Shown here: positions 1-5,298 of the stretch, one piece after another | Position numbering within the stretch: position 1 is the stretch's first letter | How the letters are laid out: the number at the start of each line of letters is the position of its first letter | Notes under the pieces: generated by a model | Databases searched by the model: none | What the model was told of the DNA's origin: nothing | The model's input: only the letters and a program-made list of their open reading frames with translations | Source: CAVZLD01 sp964522605 | GTDB lineage: Bacteria > Planctomycetota > Planctomycetia > Pirellulales > Pirellulaceae | Reading direction: 5' to 3' | Assembly (NCBI GenBank): GCA_964522605.1 | Contig: CAZFWV010000267.1 | Span: 1 to 9,429, forward strand | Length of the DNA stretch: 9,429 nt | Position numbers and translations under genes: made by a program

Positions 1-2708
1 GCTTCACCGAGCAGCACTTCGGCTTCACAGAATCGATCCAATTGCCGCAGGACGTGGGCCAGGCGAATCTGCGTTTCGACATACGTGCAGAAGGCATCGC
101 GTTCCTCATACTCCGACTCCGTGAAGCGTTGCTTGAAGACGATCTGCACCGACCACTGGGCGGGCGCGACGCGGGCCTTGAGCGTTTGACGCTGCAGATC
201 GAGCGCCTTGCGATAGGCATCGACGGCTTCCGGCAGCTTGCCGCTCGCTTCCAGCAGAATCGCACGTTGGCCCATCGACTCGATTGCCAACTCGGAGACA
301 TCGACCCGATCGGGCTCACCGATCCGCAGCCAGTTGCAGAGCACGGTTGCACTCTGGCTGGCATCGAGTGCCTCCTGCGTTCGCCCTTGCCGCCACAAGA
401 TGTCCGCCAACAAAAAGTCACACCGGGCCCGACTGAGATCCAGGTCAACCCAGCCGGTATAAGGACGCGGGTCTGGACGAGCGGTTCCGTCTGCTGCGGA
501 CGTGTCGCGCGTGTTCTCGCGCAGCTGGTTCAAAACAGCTTTCCCCTGTCGCACCAGGCCTTCCGCTTCGGCCAACTTGTCCTGAGCAATGAGAACCTCA
601 GCGCGGCTCAAGTCATTTATCGGTAGATCCAGCTGATAGGCTCGTTCATCGGGGTCCAGGCGGATGAGTTCCAGCGTCTGTGGACGAGCTTGATTGAGGG
701 CGACTAGCGCCGCGTCGTGCCGGTCCAGTTTCATCTGGGCCAATGCAAGATTCGAGTAGACCGCGGCGAGTGCGCGCCGATCGTCGACGCTGTCCGGCGT
801 GTTGCTGACGACTTGTTCGTAGATTGCCGCCGCCTTTTCGAGCGACTGCTGCATCTCGACGTATTGTCCCAGTCCGTACCGGATGTGGGCCATGCGCTCG
901 TGGATCTGGGCCATGCGGTGGATGGCTCCCGGTCCGGTCGCCGGCTGTTGCAGCGCGATTTCGTAGATTTCCAGCGCCCGCTCCAAAAAACCTTGCTGCA
1001 CGTTGGTGAGGGCACCGCTGCCGGCCAACCACTGCGTGGCCACCCCGGTGTACATGTCGTCCACGGCCCGCAGCATCTGCTGCATGTTCTGCTGCGCGCG
1101 GGCTTGCTCCTGCTGCGCCCTGGCACGCTGCGATGAAGCAACAGTATAGGCATAAGCACAGACGCCGGTGATTACTGTCAACGCGACGAAGAGCACGATC
1201 GCCGTGGCGATCAGGCCAGCGCGGTGTCGGCGCGACCATTTCACGAGCTGTTGCCGGAGCGATGGTCGGCGGGCCTGGATCGGCTTGTCCTCGAGAAACC
1301 GCCGCAAGTCATCGGCCAGTTGCTGCGCTGTGGCGTAGCGGTCCGCCCGGTGTTTTTCGACGGCCTTCAGGATGATCGTTTCCAGATCGACGGGAACGGA
1401 ATGGACGACCTTGCGCGCCGCGGGCGGCTGCGTGTTCTGAATGTTGTTCAGGATTTCTTCGCGATCACGGCCATCCATCAGGGGGCGGAGTGTGACCAGT
1501 TCGTACAAAGTGGCTCCCAACGAATAGATGTCGGTTCGTTCATCGACGATCGCATTGCCGGCCCGCGCCTGCTCGGGACTCATGTAGCGCAGCGTTCCGA
1601 TCAGGTCGCCGGTGACCGTGACACTCGCTTCGCCCTCCAATCTCGCCAAGCCGAAGTCACTGACCCAGAGATGGTCATTCTCATCCAACAGCAGATTGGC
1701 CGGCTTGATGTCTCGATGCACGACACCTTGGCCGTGGGCGTAGTGCAGCGCATCGGCGGCCTGAATTCCGATCTGGGCAACGTGCCGGTAGTGATCGGAC
1801 GGATCACTCGTGCGCTTGGTCGAGATGAAGGCTTGCAGATTGTGCTTCGTATCGGCAGCCGAGGTTGGTTCTCCCAGTTGCGGTGCGTCGTGATCGGTGT
1901 TTCTAATTTTCTCTCCCTCTGGCGGGAGAGGGTCGGGGAGAGGGTTTTCGGAACCCAGTGCAGACTCAGCCTCAACGGAAGACCCCCTCACCCTATCCCT
2001 CTCCCCCAGACCGCGAGCGGCCTGGGGGAGAGGGGACTTAGATCGTGTGGTCCCGACAGCCGACTGTAACTCGGTCCGCAAAGCGGCCTGGGGGAGAGGG
2101 GAATCAGAGTGCGTGCTCCCAACAGCAGACTGTGATTCCGTCCGCAGTTGGGTCAGGAGCTGGGCCAGGTTCTGTCCCTCGATCAGCTGCATGGCGAAGT
2201 AGTGCACGCCGCGCTCGACGCCGACGAAGTAGATTGGCACGATGTTGGGATGGCTGAGTGTGGCGGCCGTGCGGGACTCGTTCTTGAATCGCTGCAACTG
2301 CCGTTTGTCCAGCATGGCGGCAAACGGGAGGACTTTCAGCGCGACACGTCGTCCGAGCGAGATCTGTTCGGCCTCGTACACCACACCCATTCCGCCGCCA
2401 CCGATCTCGCGCAGAATTTGAAAATCACCCAGCGTTGCGGTTTTGCCGGGTGTGGTCGGTTCATCGACGCCGGAGCTTTCGATCTCCTCCAGCAACTGCG
2501 GTGCGACGGAATGGATGAACTCAAAGCTGTCCAGATACCCGGCCAATTCACTCGCCAGATCCGGGTAGCGAGCCAGAAAGTCAACGCGGTCCCAACTGCC
2601 ATCCGCCTCGACTGCCGCATGGAATTCCGCCAGCGCGTCGACCAGACGTTCTTCCTTCAGACGCTCATCCTTGTCCGAAGTCGAATGGTCAGCTCGCGCG
2701 GGTGTCAT
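1..2708 (-). CDS. Transmembrane Ser/Thr protein kinase with long C-terminal TPR-like region (3' end cut by window)
   Basis: The frame is open from ATG 2708 to base 1 (902 codons, no stop), so the C-terminus lies outside the window. Residues 22-72 form an N-terminal segment (FLARYPDLASELAGYL) of the kind seen before planctomycete kinase domains. The Hanks-type kinase domain spans about 95-475: Gly loop IGGGGMGVV 102-110, Lys125 in VALKV, HRDIKPAN 331-338, DFG 351-353, MSPEQ 376-380, all intact. About 120 residues separate helix D (LAQLLTQLR) from helix E (YRHVAQIG, 307-314). They are Pro/Ser/Glu-rich and encoded by palindromic repeats. A membrane helix lies at about 498-521. It is followed by a Gln/Ala-rich coiled-coil-like stretch and alpha-helical TPR-like repeats to the end. 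The protein should phosphorylate cytoplasmic targets, with the C-terminal part outside the membrane. GGAGG at 2716-2720 is spaced 7 nt from the start, and the ATGA overlap with the sigma gene implies translational coupling. The kinase call is firm; TPR is inferred from helix pattern. Confidence 0.95.
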   Translation of the reverse strand, partial: MTPARADHSTSDKDERLKEERLVDALAEFHAAVEADGSWDRVDFLARYPDLASELAGYLDSFEFIHSVAPQLLEEIESSGVDEPTTPGKTATLGDFQILREIGGGGMGVVYEAEQISLGRRVALKVLPFAAMLDKRQLQRFKNESRTAATLSHPNIVPIYFVGVERGVHYFAMQLIEGQNLAQLLTQLRTESQSAVGSTHSDSPLPQAALRTELQSAVGTTRSKSPLPQAARGLGERDRVRGSSVEAESALGSENPLPDPLPPEGEKIRNTDHDAPQLGEPTSAADTKHNLQAFISTKRTSDPSDHYRHVAQIGIQAADALHYAHGQGVVHRDIKPANLLLDENDHLWVSDFGLARLEGEASVTVTGDLIGTLRYMSPEQARAGNAIVDERTDIYSLGATLYELVTLRPLMDGRDREEILNNIQNTQPPAARKVVHSVPVDLETIILKAVEKHRADRYATAQQLADDLRRFLEDKPIQARRPSLRQQLVKWSRRHRAGLIATAIVLFVALTVITGVCAYAYTVASSQRARAQQEQARAQQNMQQMLRAVDDMYTGVATQWLAGSGALTNVQQGFLERALEIYEIALQQPATGPGAIHRMAQIHERMAHIRYGLGQYVEMQQSLEKAAAIYEQVVSNTPDSVDDRRALAAVYSNLALAQMKLDRHDAALVALNQARPQTLELIRLDPDERAYQLDLPINDLSRAEVLIAQDKLAEAEGLVRQGKAVLNQLRENTRDTSAADGTARPDPRPYTGWVDLDLSRARCDFLLADILWRQGRTQEALDASQSATVLCNWLRIGEPDRVDVSELAIESMGQRAILLEASGKLPEAVDAYRKALDLQRQTLKARVAPAQWSVQIVFKQRFTESEYEERDAFCTYVETQIRLAHVLRQLDRFCEAEVLLGE
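1911..2035. repeat. REP-like inverted pair embedded in the kinase coding sequence
   Basis: There are two hairpins facing each other. Hairpin 1 is CTCTCCC-TCTGGC-GGGAGAG at 1911-1930. Hairpin 2 has a perfect 13-bp stem (CCCTCTCCCCCAG at 1997-2009 with its complement at 2022-2034) and an inner CCGC-GA-GCGG. Each carries a tail pointing inward: GGTCGGGGAGAGGG at 1931-1944, and the inverted equivalent CCCCCTCACCCTA at 1983-1995. The same hairpin and tail theme recurs between genes at 4075-4244. Here it is read in frame as kinase linker residues about 225-266. Confidence 0.8.
2016..2147. repeat. Two-copy 66-bp tandem repeat within the kinase gene
   Basis: Positions 2016-2081 and 2082-2147 are direct repeats with about 12 mismatches in 66 bp. 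The first 21 bases, including the CCTGGGGGAGAGGGG half-hairpin, are identical. As 66 is a multiple of three, the kinase frame is kept and encodes two 22-residue units: LRTESQSAVGSTHSDSPLPQ followed by AA (188-209), and LRTELQSAVGTTRSKSPLPQ followed by AA (210-231). The unit contains the right half of the REP-like hairpin, so duplication probably followed repeat insertion. Confidence 0.85.
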
Positions 2709-3295
2709 CGAGTGTCCTCCATCACAGTGCGCAACTGGATCAGCCCCCGGGCCAGAAGTTTTTGCACGGCGTGCACGCTACGATCCAGACGCTGGGCCAC
2801 GTCCGCCATCGATAGGCCTTCCAGGTGGTAAAGCACGAGTGCCTCGCGGTAGTGATCCGGAATCTTGGCCAAGGCGTCGGCAAGTCGCAGGGCTGCCTCC
2901 TGCCGCAACAGGTGTTCACTCGGTGACGAGCCGGCCGACGGGACCAAGCGGGCCAGAGCCTGCGCTGATCGGTCCAGTTGATCGGTCAATTGTCGCTCGA
3001 GATCGACGTCGCGCGAAAGGGTCGAGCGGAAACGTCGTGCGAGCTTTGCACCGTGATGGGCCATGATCGAACGCAGCCAGGCGGCCAACTCCGCGTCACT
3101 CTGACCACGGAATTGGTCAAAGTCACGATGGGCCAGCAGTAAAGTATCCTGAACCAGGTCGGAGGGATCCGCCTTCGCCTGAAGATTGCGGTCTAGATGG
3201 AGACGGGCCAGAAGACGCAGGTAGTTCCGGTACGTCTCCAGCAGCGATGAAAGAGCCGCCTCGTCTCCCTTTTTCGCACGGACCAGCAGCGACAC
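2705..3295 (-). CDS. ECF-subfamily RNA polymerase sigma factor (planctomycete kinase-linked type)
   Basis: This 196-aa protein has the two-domain layout of ECF sigma factors. Sigma-2 covers about 15-90, with core-binding/-10 residues around KADPSDLVQDTLLLAHRDFDQFRG (41-64). Sigma-4 covers about 133-190, with a helix-turn-helix at LEGLSMADVAQRLDRSVHAV (158-177). The motif DPSDLVQ and the ending KLLARGLIQLR are characteristic of planctomycete ECF families found beside Ser/Thr kinases. It should direct RNA polymerase to a small regulon. The start is GTG at 3293-3295: an in-frame TAA lies two codons upstream, and AAAGG sits about 9 nt before it. No anti-sigma factor is visible nearby; the overlapping kinase is the likely signalling partner, by inference. 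I could not identify a promoter confidently. Confidence 0.93.
   Translation of the reverse strand: MSLLVRAKKGDEAALSSLLETYRNYLRLLARLHLDRNLQAKADPSDLVQDTLLLAHRDFDQFRGQSDAELAAWLRSIMAHHGAKLARRFRSTLSRDVDLERQLTDQLDRSAQALARLVPSAGSSPSEHLLRQEAALRLADALAKIPDHYREALVLYHLEGLSMADVAQRLDRSVHAVQKLLARGLIQLRTVMEDTR
2709..2720 (-). promoter_or_regulatory. Strong ribosome binding site for the kinase inside the sigma factor 3' end
   Basis: On the minus strand GGAGG (2716-2720) precedes the kinase ATG by 7 nt while itself encoding the last residues of the sigma factor. Together with the ATGA overlap at 2705-2708 this fixes the kinase start and indicates coupled translation. Confidence 0.75.
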
Positions 3296-3578
3296 CGGAT
3301 GTTACCTTTGCTTTACCGCGGTCGGATTACCCAGTTATTTGGGACCGGCCCAGCGGAAAAACCGCCGCGCAAAATTCCGAAAACTCCAAAAAACGCAGAA
3401 TCGAATCACAGCCTGGCAACAGCACTCCTGCACGGACTAAGACATGGACAAAGAGGTTGTCCTCTGTTGGCATTTATCCCATTAACTTACCGTTTCGTCT
3501 GGCATCGTCCAGGTAAATCCGCCCGGCCCCACGGAGGTCGTGCGGTTGTTAAGTTGTTGGTTCGGAGGGAGTTACTTC
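3296..3578. other. Intergenic region upstream of the sigma factor
   Basis: I see no credible gene on either strand. On the minus strand this is the 5' region of the sigma-kinase pair and should hold its promoter. It contains A/T-rich patches (for example 3369-3395 and 3466-3490), but no convincing -35/-10 pair. No terminator-like hairpin with a T-run was found. Confidence 0.5.
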
Positions 3579-3704
3579 ACCCTCCCGCGCGCGGGAGGGT
3601 CGGACGCGCAGCGGCCGGGGAGGGTCTTTCCTGAACGAGTGACACGCGCCGAACGCGTTGCGCACTCCGCCCTCTCCGGGCCTGCGGCCCGACTCTCTCA
3701 GAGT
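3579..3704. repeat. Second type of palindromic repeat pair, abutting the peptidase remnant
   Basis: A perfect 22-bp palindrome at 3579-3600 (half-site ACCCTCCCGCG) is followed by a tail GGACGCGCAGCGGCCGGGGA (3602-3621). A degenerate inverted counterpart lies at 3671-3704: CCCTCTCC, then the hairpin CGGGCC-TGC-GGCCCG (3677-3691), then ACTCT-CTC-AGAGT (3692-3704). The stems and tail differ from those at 4075-4244, so this is a separate subfamily. Peptidase-like coding sequence begins within about 25 bp of the right end. Confidence 0.7.
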
Positions 3705-3969
3705 TGAATCGTCACCAGGCGGATCAGACCGCACCGGTCCTCGATGGTTGGAGTGGCGATCAGCGGTTCTTTCTTGGCTGGTCGCAGATCTGGCGCCGCA
3801 AGTACCGCGACGCGGAGTTGATGCGTCGGCTGTTGACCGACCCGCATTCCCCGTCCTGGTATCGTGTCAATGGACCGGTCACGAACCTGGATGCATTCTA
3901 CGACGCCTTCGCGTTCAGCCCGGTGATGCCCTGTACAAGCCGCCGACGGACCGGATTCAAATCTGGTAG
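3705..3969 (+). pseudogene. Truncated, frameshifted C-terminal remnant of an M13 (neprilysin/PepO-like) metallopeptidase
   Basis: In the frame from 3704 the translation gives LDGWSGDQRFFLGWSQIWRR, then KYRDAELMRRLLTDPHSPSW, then YRVNGPVTNLDAFYDAF. This closely resembles the conserved C-terminal end of M13 zinc peptidases. Near 3910-3912 the homology shifts frame and continues as VQPGDALYKPPTDRIQIW with a stop at 3967-3969, the usual end of the family. A single-base deletion in the Asp/Val codons of the expected AFDVQPGD explains it. Only about 85 residues of a roughly 650-residue protein remain. The HExxH and ExxxD zinc-binding motifs, which lie upstream in the family, are absent. No start codon with a ribosome binding site is visible, and a palindromic repeat lies at the truncated end. 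It is the only plus-strand coding trace in the window and is surely inactive. Confidence 0.88.
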
Positions 3970-4074
3970 TCGGAGCGCATTTCACGGGATAAGAAGTCCT
4001 GCAGGATCCAGCCGGTGCGCGGCATCGGATTGAGCCTGTGATCGATCATCACTTGGCGTGCTTTCGCGCTTTCC
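3970..4074. other. Spacer between peptidase remnant and the 170-bp repeat
   Basis: No supported gene. The minus strand holds a short open frame, ATG 4049 to TGA 3957 (30 codons before the stop), ending RTGWILQDFLSREMRSDYQI. It overlaps the end of the peptidase remnant by 13 bp, and its frame runs upstream without a stop at least to the repeat boundary at 4075. It could be the tail of a second decayed gene, but I do not recognise it. Confidence 0.4.
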
Positions 4075-4244
4075 GCCCCTCACCCCCGACCCCTCTCCCC
4101 CAGCAAGCTGAGGGCGAGGGGCCAAGATGAACAAGAATGAGGGTCGACCATGATCGAGCAAACACACGTGAGCTGTTCATGCCTCTTGCTCTGGCTCCCC
4201 TCTCCTCCAAACTTGTTTGGGGAGAGGGGTCGGGGGTGAGGGGC
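4075..4244. repeat. 170-bp REP-pair / MITE-like element with perfect 26-bp terminal inverted repeats
   Basis: The sequence at 4075-4100 is exactly reverse-complementary to 4219-4244 (26 of 26), and the similarity continues outward with small gaps (CGCTTTCC against CGCTTCCT). Each end carries its own hairpin. On the left, CCCCTCTCCCCCAGC-AA-GCTGAGGGCGAGGGG spans 4090-4120 with two mismatches. On the right, CCCCTCTCC and CCAAAC around a TT loop pair with GTTTGG and GGAGAGGGG at 4197-4229, with one bulged T. Interior GAGCAA/TTGCTC (4156-4161, 4186-4191) extends the fold. There is no transposase and no clear target duplication. It lies 38 bp past the glycosyltransferase stop and may stabilise or end that transcript, although there is no T-run. 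Confidence 0.85.
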
Positions 4245-4281
4245 AGGAAGCGGCACACTTCTCAACGCATCGACTTCACGT

Positions 4282-5274
4282 CTACGCCGCACGCCGCGGC
4301 TTGAGGTCTTCGGAATCTCGCGATAACTGCTCGCTCATCCGATCGGCAAACTGCCAAACCTCAGGCGATCGGCCCAGCGCTCGGTCTCGGAGCCGAATCA
4401 GTTTCGCGGCGAATCGATCCCAGCTGCGGTGCTTTCGCCCGTAGAGGGCAATCTGATTCGGGTTGAGGAATGTGCGGCCGAATCCGCGCTGATGAAGTTC
4501 GCGATGAAACGTCACGTGTTCGACATCGGCGCCGCTGTAACGACCGGCTTGATAGGCCTGCATCGTGTAAATTCCCAGACCACCAAAGCAGGAGTAGACC
4601 GGCTGGAGCGGCTGACCGCGGTGGAATAGGATCCGATTGACCTGTTTCGTCGTCAGGGGAGTGAATTCCGGGTCATCGCGGTAGGCCCATGCGTCGTAAT
4701 GAACGAGCCGATTCGGAGAGATCCCCGAGCGGCGGTAGATCACTCCGTTCGCTCCCACAAAATCCCAATCCGAACAGCCGTATGTGTGGGCAACGCCGTC
4801 GTGACTCCAACCTCCATCAAGATCCATGTCGAGCAGAATGACCTCTTCGTAGTCAGACAGATTTCTGACGATGTATTCCTGGCACTGAGACCGATAGTAG
4901 GCCATGCGCGCGGCGCGCGACAGACAACGAGTTGGTTGATTGACCGGATCCAAACGCTGTTCCGACAGGACGTGCACTCGGCGGTTCGACTGCGACCAGG
5001 CGACGAGCAGTCTTAGCGTGTGGTCGGACGAATCGTTCTCGTACACGACGACGCGGTAGTCGCCGAACAAAGCGGCAAAACGTTCGACGCGCGCGATGGT
5101 CCATGGCAAAATCCATTCGAGATCGCGGGCCAGACCGGCAATCACCACGCGACGTCGTCCCATTCGTTCATAGCCGTCCTGCACGCACTTTCGGTATTGG
5201 TCACAATCCAGCGATTCCGGCTGAAATCGAGACTCTTCGAAGGCAACGTCGTGCGTCGTCGGCGGTGCGATCAT
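4282..5274 (-). CDS. Putative GT-A-type glycosyltransferase (CAP59/GT69-like)
   Basis: This 330-aa protein is soluble and lacks a signal peptide or membrane helix. RRVVIAGLARDLEWILPWTI (41-60) opens a Rossmann-like fold. VVVYENDSSDHT (75-86) resembles the nucleotide-sugar-binding strand of GT-A enzymes. The acidic LLDMDLDGGW (147-156) is the best DxD-like metal/donor-binding site. SCFGGLGIY (228-236) and DVEHVTFHREL (250-260) recall the cryptococcal CAP59/CMT1 mannosyltransferase group; this resemblance is from motif memory and moderate. It probably transfers a sugar, perhaps mannose or a mannose-derived deoxyhexose given the gmd gene two genes upstream. The ATG at 5274 has GGGGGGA spaced 7 nt and lies 24 bp after the ABC exporter stop, so it is the last gene of the cluster. 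Confidence 0.72.
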   Translation of the reverse strand: MIAPPTTHDVAFEESRFQPESLDCDQYRKCVQDGYERMGRRRVVIAGLARDLEWILPWTIARVERFAALFGDYRVVVYENDSSDHTLRLLVAWSQSNRRVHVLSEQRLDPVNQPTRCLSRAARMAYYRSQCQEYIVRNLSDYEEVILLDMDLDGGWSHDGVAHTYGCSDWDFVGANGVIYRRSGISPNRLVHYDAWAYRDDPEFTPLTTKQVNRILFHRGQPLQPVYSCFGGLGIYTMQAYQAGRYSGADVEHVTFHRELHQRGFGRTFLNPNQIALYGRKHRSWDRFAAKLIRLRDRALGRSPEVWQFADRMSEQLSRDSEDLKPRRAA

Positions 5275-5298
5275 CGGTTAATCCCCCCAAGGAACTGG

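Noticed and set aside
646..1239. Minus-strand 197-codon frame within the kinase C-terminal region
   Set aside because: It is an alternative frame of the continuous kinase reading frame, Arg/Pro/Gly-rich and without homology.
1224..2069. 281-codon plus-strand open frame opposite the kinase
   Set aside because: It is antisense to the kinase catalytic motifs and ends in the repeat translation (HPIPLPQTASGLGERG), with no domain of its own.
1905..2150. CRISPR array or frameshifted kinase pseudogene
   Set aside because: There are only two adjacent diverged direct units without spacers, and the kinase frame passes through intact, so it is neither.
3296..3578. tRNA, riboswitch or promoter in the sigma factor upstream region
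   Set aside because: No cloverleaf, no known riboswitch core and no clear -35/-10 pair could be recognised by eye.
4075..4244. Short open frames translating the repeat (PLTPDPSPQ-like peptides)
   Set aside because: Such peptides arise from the palindromic GC-rich repeat itself in several frames and are not genes.
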